Assembly (NCBI RefSeq): GCF_001279525.1
Contig: NZ_LGDY01000177.1
Coordinates: 62,001-126,000, forward strand
Direction: 5' to 3'
Length of the DNA stretch: 64,000 nt
Source of the DNA: Nocardia sp. NRRL S-836
GTDB taxonomy: Bacteria > Actinomycetota > Actinomycetes > Mycobacteriales > Pseudonocardiaceae
Positions 14,764 through 24,139 of the stretch are shown here, one piece after another. The position numbers were made by a program, and so were the translations under genes. Positions within the stretch are counted from its first letter, which is position 1. Every line of letters starts with the position of its first letter. The notes under the pieces were generated by a model. The model was not told where the DNA came from. It searched no databases and saw only the letters and a program-made list of their open reading frames with translations.

Positions 14764-15759
14764 TCAGAACGCCCTGGCGTACTGCCTCGGTGCCCGGACC
14801 TCCACACCCAACTGCTGTGCCGCGTGCAGCGGCCAGTACGGGTCGCGGAGCAGTTCGCGCGCGAGCAGGACCAGGTCGGCGGAACCGTCCGTCAGAACTT
14901 GTTCGGCCTGCTTCGCCTCGGTGATCAGGCCGACCGCACCCGTGGGCACGTCTGCCTTGCGTCGAACGGCTTCGGCCAGCGGCACCTGGTAGCCGGGCCC
15001 GATCGGGATTTCCGCCTGCGCGACGTTGCCACCACTGGACACGTCGATCAGGTCCGCACCCGCGGCCTTGAGCGCCTGCGCCAGCACCACGCTGTCGTCG
15101 GCAGTCCAGCCGTCGTCGACCCAGTCGGTACCGCTGATCCGGACGATCACCGGCACCTCCGGCCCGACGGCGGCCCTGACCGCGGCGGTGACCTCGACGG
15201 GCACGGCGATGCGTTCTTCCAGGCTGCCCTCGTTCGTCAGCGGCGAGTAGTACTCGTGCAGCAGGTAGCCGTGGGCGGCGTGGATCTCGAGCACCTCGAA
15301 CCCGGCCCTGACCGCGTTCAGCGCGCCGTCGACGAACGCCTTGACGATCGCGGTGTGGTTGGTGATCTTCTCCGGCTGGTTGCCACCGGGGAACGGCTCG
15401 GTCGTGGGCGCCACCGGCACCCAGTCACCGATCGCCTTGCGCCCGGCGTGCCCGAGCTGGATGCCGGGGACGCTGCCCTGGTCCTTGACGAACCTCGTGA
15501 CCCGCTGCCAGGCCGCGACCTGCTCGTCGTTCCAGATGCCGGTGTCCTGCGGCGAGATCCGGCCCTCCGGCGCGACCGCGGTCGCCTCGGCGATGACCAG
15601 ACCGGCGCCGCCGACCGCGCGTGACCCGAGGTGGACGAGGTGCCAGTCGGTCGGCACGCCGTCCTCCGCGGTCACCGAGTACTGGCACATCGGGCTGACC
15701 GCGATGCGGTTGGGCAGCGTGACCGAGCGCAGGGTCAGCGGGGAGAAGAGCAAGCTCAC
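14764..15759 (-). CDS. old yellow enzyme family NADPH:flavin oxidoreductase (YqjM-like, loop-deleted)
   Basis: 331 residues, FMN-dependent ene-reductase family. It has the YqjM-type N-terminus LPNRIAVSPMCQYS with the active-site Cys, GLVIAEATAV, IQLGHAGRK, and the catalytic HAAHGYLLHEYYSPLTN. The usual R-x-D-x-YGG stretch after SPLTN is absent: the protein runs SPLTNE-GSLEERI, about seven residues shorter than relatives. The C-terminal phosphate-binding half (GAVGLITEA, ADLVLLARELLRDPYWP) is intact. It should reduce activated C=C bonds. Start is GTG 15759 behind GGGAG. Confidence 0.88.
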   Translation of the reverse strand: MSLLFSPLTLRSVTLPNRIAVSPMCQYSVTAEDGVPTDWHLVHLGSRAVGGAGLVIAEATAVAPEGRISPQDTGIWNDEQVAAWQRVTRFVKDQGSVPGIQLGHAGRKAIGDWVPVAPTTEPFPGGNQPEKITNHTAIVKAFVDGALNAVRAGFEVLEIHAAHGYLLHEYYSPLTNEGSLEERIAVPVEVTAAVRAAVGPEVPVIVRISGTDWVDDGWTADDSVVLAQALKAAGADLIDVSSGGNVAQAEIPIGPGYQVPLAEAVRRKADVPTGAVGLITEAKQAEQVLTDGSADLVLLARELLRDPYWPLHAAQQLGVEVRAPRQYARAF

Positions 15760-15763
15760 GAGG

Positions 15764-15807
15764 GCTCCCTAGAACGTTCGTAGACCTAACTAAATGTTCA
15801 AGGGAGC
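15764..15807. promoter_or_regulatory. inverted repeat upstream of the ene-reductase
   Basis: GCTCCCTAGAAC (15764-15775) and GTTCAAGGGAGC (15796-15807) are reverse complements with one mismatch, 20 bases apart. They flank the likely promoter of the leftward gene (TTGAAC read on the minus strand at 15798-15803). An operator is possible; the inner arm also contains the ribosome site of the gene. Confidence 0.35.
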
Positions 15808-15879
15808 GGCTCGGCGCGTTGTTCCCGGCGGGGTGGTTGTCTCAGTCACTGGGCGGTGACGCAGCGGTACGGCCGGCGG

Positions 15880-17733
15880 TCAGCCCATGTAGCGGACCTG
15901 CCTGGCCTTGCCCTCCAGCACCTCGTCCCTGGCCGCCGCGATCTCCGCCCGGTGTGAGACCTCCGGCACACCGACCTCCCACCACGCCCCGGCCTCCGTC
16001 CATGCCGACGGGTGCGTGCGGATCACCACGACCGCCGGGCGCCGTTCGCCGGCCGCCACCTCGCGGGCCTTGCGGTAGGCGCCCTCCAGGTCGGCGAGCG
16101 AGTCCGCCGGGAACACCGCGCAGCCCATGGCCGCCGCGTGGGCGGCGAAGTCGGTGCGCGGCGGGTCGGTGTGGACGGTGCGGCAGTCGGCGTAGAGGTT
16201 GTTGAAGCCGGTGCCGCCCTGGCCGGTCTGCAGGCGGTGGATGACCGCGTAGCCGTCGTTGTCGCAGACCACGGCGACGAAGCCGTGGCCGGCGAAGGCC
16301 GCGGAGAACAGTTCGGAGTTGAGCATCAGGTACGAGCCGTCGCCGAGCAGGGTGGTGACGACGCCCGAGGTGTGCGCGATCGCGGCCCCCCAGGCGCCGG
16401 CCAGCTCGTAGCCCATGCACGAGAAGCCGTACTCGACGTCCATGGTGGCCTCGCCGGTGGCGCGCCAGCCGCCGATGAGCTCGCCGGGGAGGCCGCCGGA
16501 CGCGGTCATCACGTAGTCGGTGGGGGCGGAGCAGTCGTTCACCACGCCCACGACCTGGGCATACGTGGGCAGGCCCTCCGACGGGGAGCGCAGCGAGGTG
16601 ATGTGCGCGTCCCACTTGCCGCGCTCGCCGGCGGCCCGCCGGGCCCAGTCGGCCGGCGCCTGCCAGGAGCCGAGGACGTCGGTGAGCTCGCGCAGGCCCT
16701 CGTCGGCGTCGGCGACCAGGGCCGACGAGCCGTGTTTCACGGCGTCGAAGCGGGCGGTGTTCAGCGACAGCAGGTGGACGTCCGGGGAGAAGACGGTCCA
16801 GGACGCGGTGGTGAAGTCCTGCAGGCGCGTGCCGACGGCGATGACCAGGTCGGCCTCGCCCGCCAGGACGTTCGCCGAGGTCGAGCCGGTGATGCCCAAC
16901 GGGCCCGCGTGCAGGGGGTGGTCGTGGGGGACGAGCGTGCGGCCCGCGGTGGTCTCGGTGATCGGGATGCCGTGCTGTTCGGCGAAGCGCAGGGCGCGGC
17001 CCGCGGCACCGGAGTAGCGGACGCCGCCGCCGAGCACCAGCAGCGGGCGGGACGCCGAACGGATCGCGCGTGCGGCATCGGCCAGCGAGTGCAGGTCGGG
17101 GCGGGGGCGCACCAGGCGGTGCACCACGGACTTGAACAGCGACTCCGGGAAGTCGTAGGACTCGGCCTGCACGTCCTGCGGCAGCGCCAGCACGACCGGA
17201 CCGCAGTCGGCCGGGTCGGTCAGGACGCGCGCGACCTGCGGCAACGTCGACAGCAGCTGTTCGGGGCGGGTGATGCGGTCGAAGTAGCGGGAGACGGCGC
17301 GGAAGGCGTCGTTCACCGTGGCGGTGGGGTCGTGGAAGTGCTCGACCTGCTGCAGCACCGGGTCGGGGGCGCGGCCGGTGAACGTGTCGCCGGGCAGCAG
17401 CAGCAACGGCAGGCGGTTGGCGTGGGCGACGCCGGCCGCGGTGACCATGTTCAGCGCGCCGGGGCCGATGGACGAGGTGGCGACGCCGACCTGGCGGCGG
17501 TGCGTGGCCTTGCCGATGCCGACCGCGGCCAGTGCCATGCCCTGCTCGGTGTGGCCGCGCCAGACCGGGATGCGGTCGCGGACCTCCTCCAGCGCGGTGC
17601 CGATGCCGAGCACGTTGCCGTGGCCGAAGATCGCGAACACGCCGGGGAACAGCGGCGCGTGCGAGCCGTCGAAGAGCTCGGTCTGCTGGGCGAGCATCCA
17701 GCGGACCAGCGCCTGTGCGGTGGTGAGCTTCAT
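15880..17733 (-). CDS. iolD: 3D-(3,5/4)-trihydroxycyclohexane-1,2-dione hydrolase (IolD)
   Basis: 617 residues, thiamine-diphosphate enzyme. The N-terminal PYR domain has the catalytic Glu in GHTEQGMALAAVG. The C-terminal PP domain has GDGSYLMLNSE and then NDGYAVIHRLQ, the Mg-ThDP motif, followed by an IolD-typical GGTGFNNLYADC. It opens the inosose-derived dione ring to 5-deoxy-glucuronate. ATG 17733 overlaps the iolB stop by ATGA, which fixes the start. It is the last gene of the leftward iol operon. Confidence 0.95.
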   Translation of the reverse strand: MKLTTAQALVRWMLAQQTELFDGSHAPLFPGVFAIFGHGNVLGIGTALEEVRDRIPVWRGHTEQGMALAAVGIGKATHRRQVGVATSSIGPGALNMVTAAGVAHANRLPLLLLPGDTFTGRAPDPVLQQVEHFHDPTATVNDAFRAVSRYFDRITRPEQLLSTLPQVARVLTDPADCGPVVLALPQDVQAESYDFPESLFKSVVHRLVRPRPDLHSLADAARAIRSASRPLLVLGGGVRYSGAAGRALRFAEQHGIPITETTAGRTLVPHDHPLHAGPLGITGSTSANVLAGEADLVIAVGTRLQDFTTASWTVFSPDVHLLSLNTARFDAVKHGSSALVADADEGLRELTDVLGSWQAPADWARRAAGERGKWDAHITSLRSPSEGLPTYAQVVGVVNDCSAPTDYVMTASGGLPGELIGGWRATGEATMDVEYGFSCMGYELAGAWGAAIAHTSGVVTTLLGDGSYLMLNSELFSAAFAGHGFVAVVCDNDGYAVIHRLQTGQGGTGFNNLYADCRTVHTDPPRTDFAAHAAAMGCAVFPADSLADLEGAYRKAREVAAGERRPAVVVIRTHPSAWTEAGAWWEVGVPEVSHRAEIAAARDEVLEGKARQVRYMG

Positions 17734-18617
17734 TCGACCCGCCCCTCTGCGGTGGTGACCGGGCAGCGCGGGTCGAGCTCCTGCGCGGCCCAGCTGTCGC
17801 GGACCCAGGTGTGCGCCGGGTCGTCGCAGAACGCCATCGAGCGCTCGGCACCCGGCCCGGCCAGCACGTTCAGGTAGTACATGGGGTAACCCGGCGCGGC
17901 GACGCACGGACCGTGGTAGCCGCGCGGGATCAGGAAGACGTCGCCGTCGCGCACGGTCACGTCCTCGTCGATCGTGCCGTCATCGGTGTAGGTGCGGTGG
18001 AACCCGAAGCCGGTCCGCGACGGTGTCACGCCGTCCCGGCCGGCGATGCGGAAGTAGTAGATCTCCTCGTTCTCGACCTCGCACGGCTGCGAGGCGTCGT
18101 GCTTGTGCGGCGGGTACGAGGACCAGTTGCCGTCCGGGGTGATCAGCTCGCACGCGTTCAGCCGGTCCGCGTGGTCCCACACGCCCGGCACACCGAAGTT
18201 GGTGACCTGGCGGGTCGCGTTGCCCGCGCCGCGCACCTCGACCGGCACGCCGTCGGCCGGGCCGTACCGCGCGGACAGCCGGTTCTCACACCGCGCCATC
18301 GGCAGCGCGACCTCACAACCATCCACGGTGGACAGAACGACCGCGGCGTCGCGCGGCACGTACGCGAAGTCCGTGACGCGGGTGAACACCGAGTCACGGC
18401 CCCGCAGCTCGAACCGCTCACCCTCGACCTCGACCGCCAGCGAACCGGCCAGCGGCAGCACGAACGCCTCGAACTCACCGGTGTCGACCGTGCGCGAGCC
18501 GCCCGCCTCGATCCGCAGCACGCGCAGACCCGTGTAGGACCAGCCCGCGTCCTCCGGCGTCAGCGAGATGACGTCGGAACCGGTCGACAGTGTCCCGTGT
18601 GGACGGTGCAGCGTCAT
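17730..18617 (-). CDS. iolB: 5-deoxy-glucuronate isomerase (IolB)
   Basis: 295 residues, bicupin. Metal ligands are visible in YPPHKHD and in EEIYYFRI, the latter supplying the conserved Glu; the second cupin has VFLIPRGYHGPCVAAPGYPMYYLNVLAG. It converts 5-deoxy-glucuronate to 5-dehydro-2-deoxy-D-gluconate, the substrate of IolC. It overlaps iolD downstream and the aldolase gene upstream by 4 bases each. Confidence 0.95.
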   Translation of the reverse strand: MTLHRPHGTLSTGSDVISLTPEDAGWSYTGLRVLRIEAGGSRTVDTGEFEAFVLPLAGSLAVEVEGERFELRGRDSVFTRVTDFAYVPRDAAVVLSTVDGCEVALPMARCENRLSARYGPADGVPVEVRGAGNATRQVTNFGVPGVWDHADRLNACELITPDGNWSSYPPHKHDASQPCEVENEEIYYFRIAGRDGVTPSRTGFGFHRTYTDDGTIDEDVTVRDGDVFLIPRGYHGPCVAAPGYPMYYLNVLAGPGAERSMAFCDDPAHTWVRDSWAAQELDPRCPVTTAEGRVE

Positions 18618-19519
18618 TCCGTGATCCCCTTCGCGGCGCGGAGGACTTCGGCGGCGGCGGCGACCGCGGCGGCGACGTCACCGTCCGGCGGGTAGAGCAG
18701 CGCCCGGCCGACGACCAGGCCGCGCACGGCGTCGTGGCGCAGCGAGCGGCCCCACGACGCGAGGTCATCCTCCGGCCGTGCGGACGGCACGCCGCCGAGG
18801 ACCAACGCGGGCAACGCGGTGGTGTCCAGCACCACCTCCGGCTCTTCCGGTGCGGGCAGCTTCAGCCAGGTGTAGGCGGAGGTCGAGCCCAGCCCGGCGG
18901 CTACGGCCGAAGCGCGCGACAGGGCGGCGGCATCCTTCTGCAGCACCAGCTTGCCGTCGTGGTCACGCTTGTAGGGCAACGGTTCGACCATCGCCATCAG
19001 GCCGTGCTCGGCCAGTTCGGTGACGGCCCGCGCGCAGCCCTCCAACGTCGGGATCGTGCCGGGGTCGGAGTCGACCAGCCGCAGCAGCATCTTGCCGCCG
19101 TCGAGGCCGAACGTGGCGATGGACGACGCGTCGTAGGCGGTGAACCGGTCGTCGATCTCCCAGTCCGCACCGGCCAGACCACCGCGGTTCATCGAGCCGA
19201 TGACCACCCGGTCGTGCAGGCCGTCCAGCAGCAACAGGTCCTCGATGACGTCCGGCGTGCCCAGCACACCGTCGACGTGCGGGTTGGCCAGCGCCGTCAG
19301 CAGCCGCGCCAGCAACGAACGCCGGTCCGCCATCGCGAGCGGGTCACCGCCCACGCCGAGAGCGCCGCGCGCCGGGTGGTCCGCCGCGACCAGGAACAGC
19401 GTGGACTTGCCGTTCAGCAGGGACTGCCGCCGCTTGCGCGTCTGGTAGGCCCGTCTGATCGAGCCGGGGTCCTCGGCACGCCGCCACAGCAGTTCACGCC
19501 ACTGCCCATCAGTGATCAC
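18614..19519 (-). CDS. Cgl0158-family (beta/alpha)8-barrel aldolase of the iol operon
   Basis: 301 residues, similar to the DeoC/LacD-like Cgl0158 family. Blocks: FLVAADHPARGALGVG, VDGVLGTPDVIEDLLLL, GSMNRGGL, DGGKMLLRL with a Lys in the Schiff-base position, and MVEPLPYKR. Between iolC and iolB it is the best candidate for the cleavage of 5-dehydro-2-deoxygluconate 6-phosphate to dihydroxyacetone phosphate and malonate semialdehyde (the IolJ step), since no IolJ is otherwise present. GTG 19519 overlaps the iolC stop (GTGA). Assignment to that reaction is inferred from context. Confidence 0.8.
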   Translation of the reverse strand: MITDGQWRELLWRRAEDPGSIRRAYQTRKRRQSLLNGKSTLFLVAADHPARGALGVGGDPLAMADRRSLLARLLTALANPHVDGVLGTPDVIEDLLLLDGLHDRVVIGSMNRGGLAGADWEIDDRFTAYDASSIATFGLDGGKMLLRLVDSDPGTIPTLEGCARAVTELAEHGLMAMVEPLPYKRDHDGKLVLQKDAAALSRASAVAAGLGSTSAYTWLKLPAPEEPEVVLDTTALPALVLGGVPSARPEDDLASWGRSLRHDAVRGLVVGRALLYPPDGDVAAAVAAAAEVLRAAKGITE

Positions 19520-20448
19520 AGCAGTTCCTCGATCTCCCTCTGGTCGGGCATCGCGTCGGCGCAGGCCAGCCGGGACGCCACGAGCGCGCCCGCCGCGTTG
19601 GCGTAGCGGGCGATCTTCACCGGGTCCCACCCGGACAGCAGGCCGTGCGCCAGCGAGCCACCGAACGCGTCTCCGGCGCCGAGCCCGCAGACCACCTCGA
19701 CGGGGTTCGGCTCGACGGTCCACCGGCCCTCCGGCGTGGCCACGAGCACGCCCTCGGCGCCCTTCTTCACCAGCGCCAGTGACACCCCGCGCTCCAGCAA
19801 CCGGTCGGCCGCGAGGTCCGGGTCGGCGGTGCCGACGGCGACCTCGGTCTCGGTGCGGTTGCCGACGGCGACCGTGACGTGGTCGAGCATCCAGCCGATC
19901 TCGGTGCGCGCGGTCTCGGCGTCCGGCCAGAACATCGGCCGGTAGTCCAGGTCCAGCACGGTGTGCGTCCTGCGGCCGCGGTGTTCGAGCACCTTGCGCT
20001 GGGTCGCGCGGGCCGGTTCCGCGGACACGCCGGTTCCGGTCACCCACAGCAGCGGCACGTCGCGCACGACGTCCCACGGGACGTCGGCGTCGGTCAGGGT
20101 CAGGTCCGGCGCGGTCGGCAGGCGGTAGAACAGCAGCGGTGGGTCGGCGGGCGGGTTGAGCTCGCAGAACACCACCGGTGTCAGCAGTTCCGGCGCGGTG
20201 CCGACGTGCGCCGACGACACGCCGAAGCCCTCCAGCGCCTGGCGCACGTAGGTTCCGAACCCGTCCGGGCCGACCTTGGTCAGCACGGCGGAACGGCGGC
20301 CGAGCCGTGCGGCGGCGACCGCGACGTTGGTCGCGGTCCCGCCGAGCGACTTGGCGAACGTGCTGACGTCGGCCAGCGGGACGTCCGCCTGCTCCGGGTA
20401 GAGGTCGACCCCGACCCGGCCGACGGTCAGCACCTCCAGCGAGGTCAC
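19516..20448 (-). CDS. iolC: 5-dehydro-2-deoxygluconokinase (IolC)
   Basis: 310 residues, PfkB/ribokinase fold. It shows [17 protein letters not shown] near the N-terminus and the anion-hole/catalytic-base motif [17 protein letters not shown] near residue 255. It phosphorylates 5-dehydro-2-deoxy-D-gluconate at O6. The start GTG 20448 overlaps the ABC ATPase stop (GTGA), so it is translated in series with the transporter genes. Confidence 0.93.
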   Translation of the reverse strand: MTSLEVLTVGRVGVDLYPEQADVPLADVSTFAKSLGGTATNVAVAAARLGRRSAVLTKVGPDGFGTYVRQALEGFGVSSAHVGTAPELLTPVVFCELNPPADPPLLFYRLPTAPDLTLTDADVPWDVVRDVPLLWVTGTGVSAEPARATQRKVLEHRGRRTHTVLDLDYRPMFWPDAETARTEIGWMLDHVTVAVGNRTETEVAVGTADPDLAADRLLERGVSLALVKKGAEGVLVATPEGRWTVEPNPVEVVCGLGAGDAFGGSLAHGLLSGWDPVKIARYANAAGALVASRLACADAMPDQREIEELL

Positions 20449-21215
20449 GCCTCGGCTCCCCGGAGCTCGTGCTCCAGCGCTTCGAGCTCGGCACCGCCGG
20501 CCATCTGCCGGGTCAGCTCCGCGACGTCGATCTCCGACTTCTCGTAGCTGCCCAGTGCCCTGCCGCGCTTGAGCAGCAGGAACCGGTTGCCCACCGGGTA
20601 GGCGTGGTGCGGGTTGTGGGTGATCAGCACGACGCCCAGGCCGCGGTCGCGGGCCTGTGCCACGTACTTCAGCACCACACCGGCCTGCTTGACGCCGAGT
20701 GCGGCGGTGGGCTCGTCCAGGATGAGCACCTTGGCGCCGAAGTGCACGGCGCGCGCGATGGCGACGCACTGCCGTTCGCCACCGGAGAGCGTGCCGACCG
20801 GCTGCTCCACGTCCCGCAGGTCGATGCCCATGTCGGACAACGCCTTCCTGGTGATCTCGCGGCCCTTGCGCCGGTCCAGGAACCCGAAGCGCGTGGTGGG
20901 CTCGGAGCCGAGGAAGAAGTTGCGCCACACCGACATCAGCGGCACGACGGCGAGGTCCTGGTACACGGTCGCGATGCCGCGGTCCAGTGCCTCGCGCGGT
21001 GACGAGAAGCGGATCTCCTCGCCCTCGACCCGGAACGTGCCCTGGTCGTGCTGGTGGACACCGGCCAGGACCTTGATCAGCGTCGACTTGCCGGCACCGT
21101 TGTCGCCGAGCACGCAGGTGACCTCACCGGCGTTGACGACGGTGGACACCTCGCTCAGCGCGATGACGCTGCCGTAGGTCTTGCCGATGCCCTCGGCCTC
21201 GATGAGCGGGGTCAT
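20445..21215 (-). CDS. ABC sugar transporter ATP-binding protein (inositol uptake)
   Basis: 256 residues, a single ATPase domain. Walker A is GDNGAGKST, the signature [14 protein letters not shown], Walker [13 protein letters not shown], with switch His in ITHNPHHA. Most carbohydrate uptake (CUT2) ATPases have two fused domains; this one-domain form is typical of actinobacterial FrcA-like systems. It powers the permease encoded next to it. It overlaps the permease gene upstream by 4 bases. Confidence 0.92.
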   Translation of the reverse strand: MTPLIEAEGIGKTYGSVIALSEVSTVVNAGEVTCVLGDNGAGKSTLIKVLAGVHQHDQGTFRVEGEEIRFSSPREALDRGIATVYQDLAVVPLMSVWRNFFLGSEPTTRFGFLDRRKGREITRKALSDMGIDLRDVEQPVGTLSGGERQCVAIARAVHFGAKVLILDEPTAALGVKQAGVVLKYVAQARDRGLGVVLITHNPHHAYPVGNRFLLLKRGRALGSYEKSEIDVAELTRQMAGGAELEALEHELRGAEA

Positions 21216-22261
21216 CGCCTCACCCTTTCCGCGCGGCGGCGCAGCACGTTGTTGACCAGCACGGCGGCCAGCAGCATCACGCCGAGGAACAGCTGGAACC
21301 AGTCGCTGTTCCAGCCCGCGTAGACGATGCCCTGCCTGGCCATGCCGAAGATCAGCGCGCCGATCGCCGCGCCCACCGCGGAACCGAAGCCGCCGGTGAG
21401 CAGGCAGCCGCCGATCACCGCGGCGATGATGTACTTGAACTCCTCGCCGATGCCCTGGTTCGCCTGCACGCTCGCGTACCGCAGGATGTTGATCGAGCCG
21501 ACGAGCCACGCGGCGAACGCCGTCGTCATGAACAGCAGGATCTTCGAGCGCACCACCGGCACGCCGACCGACCGCGCGTTCTGCGCGGCACCGCCGATCG
21601 CGAAGATCCAGTTGCCGAACCTCGTGCGCATCAGCACCACCGACGCGACGACCGTGAACAGCACCCACCAGATGATCGACACGTAGAAGCTCGTGCCGCC
21701 GATCTGGAACGTCGACGCGAAGACGAACCCGGCCGACTCGTATCCCGCCGCGTCGCGCATGCCGGAGACCTGCACGCTGCCGGTCACCAGCCGCGTGACA
21801 CCGAGGTTGAGGCCCTGCAACGCGAGGAAGCTGCCGAGCGTCACGATGAAGCTCGGCAGGCCGGTGCGCATCACGAGCCAGCCGTTCAACGCGCCCACCG
21901 CCAGTGCGAAGGCGAGCGACACCAGCAACGACAGCCAGACGTCGAGTCCCAGCCGGGTGGCGAGGAGGGCCGTGACGAGCGCCGTGGACGCGGTCATGAC
22001 ACCGGCGGACAGGTCGAACTCGCCACCGATCATGAGCAGCGCCACCGCGACCGCCATGATGCCGAGCATGGACGCGTCGTCCAGCCAGTTGGCCGCACCG
22101 CCGATGCTGAGGAACTGCTCGGTGACCACGGAGAAGAACAGGAACACGAGCAGTGCGCCGAGCATGGCGCCGATCTCCGGGCGCTTGATCAGCTGATCGA
22201 CGGCCCTGGGCCTGCTCAGCCGTTCGTCGGCAGCCGGTGGAGCTGTGGCCGTCACGGTCAT
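21212..22261 (-). CDS. ABC sugar transporter permease (CUT2 type)
   Basis: 349 residues with about ten hydrophobic segments, of the ribose/xylose (RbsC) permease family. It includes the family stretch [20 protein letters not shown]. The cytoplasmic N-terminus is about 30 residues. Two copies are expected to form the membrane channel for the adjacent binding protein and ATPase. Start ATG 22261 lies 14 bases after the binding-protein stop. Confidence 0.92.
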   Translation of the reverse strand: MTVTATAPPAADERLSRPRAVDQLIKRPEIGAMLGALLVFLFFSVVTEQFLSIGGAANWLDDASMLGIMAVAVALLMIGGEFDLSAGVMTASTALVTALLATRLGLDVWLSLLVSLAFALAVGALNGWLVMRTGLPSFIVTLGSFLALQGLNLGVTRLVTGSVQVSGMRDAAGYESAGFVFASTFQIGGTSFYVSIIWWVLFTVVASVVLMRTRFGNWIFAIGGAAQNARSVGVPVVRSKILLFMTTAFAAWLVGSINILRYASVQANQGIGEEFKYIIAAVIGGCLLTGGFGSAVGAAIGALIFGMARQGIVYAGWNSDWFQLFLGVMLLAAVLVNNVLRRRAERVRR

Positions 22262-22275
22262 CTCCCCGCCCTTCC

Positions 22276-23262
22276 CTACCTCTTGCCGTTCTTGGCGTAC
22301 TCCGCGACCTTGTCCACATTGGACTTGTCGACGAAGCCGGGACCGGTCAGCACGGGCTTGCCGCCGCCGAGGGTGTTGGCGTTGTCGCGGTAGAGCTTGA
22401 GCATCACGATCGGCAGGTAGCCCTGCTGGTACTGCTGCTGGTCGACGGCGAACAGCACGTCACCGGCCTTGATCGCGCTGACCACGTCGGCGTTGAGGTC
22501 GAACGTCGCGACCTGCGCCTTGGAGCCCGCGCCCTTCGCCGCGCTGGCCGCGTTGACGGCGACCTGCGGGTTCAGCGCCAGCACGCCGTCGATCGAGGCG
22601 TCGGACTGCAGCTTGGCCTTGATCCGCGACTCGATGTCGGTCGGGTTGGAGATGTCGACCTGGAGGTTCTCCACCGCGCCGCCGAAACCGGTGCGGGCAC
22701 CGTCGCAGCGCTGGTTGAGGCCCGTGTTGCCGGCCTCGTGGATCACGCACAACAGCTTGGTCCGGCCGGCGGCCTTGAGCTTCTTGCCGGCTTCCTCACC
22801 GGCGATCGACTCCTCCTGGCCGACGTGGGCCAGCGCACCGAACTCCGCGCTCTTCGCGCCGCCGGAGTTGATGGTGATGACCGGGATGCCCGCCTTGACC
22901 GCGGCCTCGACCGAGGTCTTCAGCGCGTCCGGGTTCGCCATCGACACCACGATGCCGCCGACCTTCTGCGACACGGCGTTGTCGATGAGCTTGGCCTGGG
23001 CGCCGGGGTCGCCGTCGGAGTTGTAGCTGACGCCGACGCCGAGCTGCTTGCCCGCGTCCTCGGCGCCGACCTTCACCACGCTCCAGAACGCGTCACCCGC
23101 GGTGCCGTGTGTGATGACGGAGACCTTGAGGTCACCGGTCGGGGCGCTGTTGTTCTGCGTGTTCTGGCTGTTCGTGCCAGTGGGACCGCTGCACGCGGCG
23201 AGTAGAGCAACTGCGAGAACTGCGCCCGCAGCGCTCGCACGGATGACCAGACGAGACTTCAT
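22276..23262 (-). CDS. ABC sugar-binding lipoprotein (probable myo-inositol receptor)
   Basis: 328 residues. Signal peptide with lipobox LLAAC (Cys at about 23), then a short Asn/Thr-rich linker and a periplasmic-binding-protein type I fold ([22 protein letters not shown] at the N-lobe). SBPs of this fold bind pyranose sugars and inositols. Its position inside the iol operon points to myo-inositol; direct evidence for ligand is absent. Downstream are the permease and ATPase. Confidence 0.9.
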   Translation of the reverse strand: MKSRLVIRASAAGAVLAVALLAACSGPTGTNSQNTQNNSAPTGDLKVSVITHGTAGDAFWSVVKVGAEDAGKQLGVGVSYNSDGDPGAQAKLIDNAVSQKVGGIVVSMANPDALKTSVEAAVKAGIPVITINSGGAKSAEFGALAHVGQEESIAGEEAGKKLKAAGRTKLLCVIHEAGNTGLNQRCDGARTGFGGAVENLQVDISNPTDIESRIKAKLQSDASIDGVLALNPQVAVNAASAAKGAGSKAQVATFDLNADVVSAIKAGDVLFAVDQQQYQQGYLPIVMLKLYRDNANTLGGGKPVLTGPGFVDKSNVDKVAEYAKNGKR

Positions 23263-23276
23263 CGTCTCCAGTCCCT

Positions 23277-24137
23277 TCAGAGGATCTTGCTGAGGTGCGC
23301 GAGGCTGCGCGCGGTGTCCTTCACGGGCTTGTCTTCAAGACTTCCGTGGTTGAGCCGCGTGTCCTGCTCAAGCACGAACCATCCGGTGTAGCCCGCCTCG
23401 TGGACGAGCTCCACCAGCGCTTGCACGTCCACGTCGCCGTCCCCGAGCGGCACGTAGATGCCCTGTTCCACGGCATCGGTGTAGCCGATCTCGCCGCTGC
23501 GCACCTTCGCCGCGACCTCGTCACGCACGTCCTTGAGGTGCACGTGACCGATCCGGTCCGGGTGGCGGCGCGCCAGCTCGACCGGGTCCGTGCCACCGAT
23601 GAGCAGGTGGCCGGTGTCCAGGCAGAGCTGGAGATCGGAGTCCGCGAGGAACCGCTCGACCTCCGCCTCCCGCTCGACGTGGGTGCCCACGTGCGGGTGC
23701 AGCACGGTCCTGAGGCCGTGCCCGGCGGCGATCTCGCGGATGCTCGCGCAGGTGCCGACGAGGGTGGCCCACTCGTCGGCGGTGAGCTGTGGTCGTTCGT
23801 CGTAGCCGTCCAGGCCGGTGGCCGCGGCGAGCACGAGCACCTCGGCGCCACCGGCGCGCAGCACCCCGGCGACCCGGTCGGCCTCGGCGAGGGTGGCCTG
23901 CACGTCCGTGTGCAGCGTGACGGCGAGGAAGCCGCCGACCAGCGTCAGCCCGTGGCCGCTCAGGAGCGCCTTCAACGCCTCGGGCTGGGCCGGCAGGTAG
24001 TCCGGCGGGCCGAGCTCGGTGGCCGTGAGGCCCAGCGAGCGCATCTCGCTCAGCACCGTGTCGGCCGGGAGCACGGCACCCCAGCCGGGGACCTCGCACA
24101 CGCCCCAGGAGATCGGTGCCCCCGCGATCTTCGCCAT
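23277..24137 (-). CDS. TIM-barrel sugar isomerase/dehydratase (IolE-like)
   Basis: 286 residues, xylose-isomerase-like TIM barrel. The N-terminus GAPISWGVCEVPGW, then HPHVGTHVE, CLDTGHLLIGG and GHVHLKDV supply the divalent-metal ligands (Glu/His/Asp) of the fold. In this operon it is the likely 2-keto-myo-inositol (inosose) dehydratase, although IolH/IolI-type isomerase activity cannot be excluded. It starts two bases after the iolG stop with GAGGGG as ribosome site. Confidence 0.78.
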   Translation of the reverse strand: MAKIAGAPISWGVCEVPGWGAVLPADTVLSEMRSLGLTATELGPPDYLPAQPEALKALLSGHGLTLVGGFLAVTLHTDVQATLAEADRVAGVLRAGGAEVLVLAAATGLDGYDERPQLTADEWATLVGTCASIREIAAGHGLRTVLHPHVGTHVEREAEVERFLADSDLQLCLDTGHLLIGGTDPVELARRHPDRIGHVHLKDVRDEVAAKVRSGEIGYTDAVEQGIYVPLGDGDVDVQALVELVHEAGYTGWFVLEQDTRLNHGSLEDKPVKDTARSLAHLSKIL

Positions 24138-24139
24138 GC

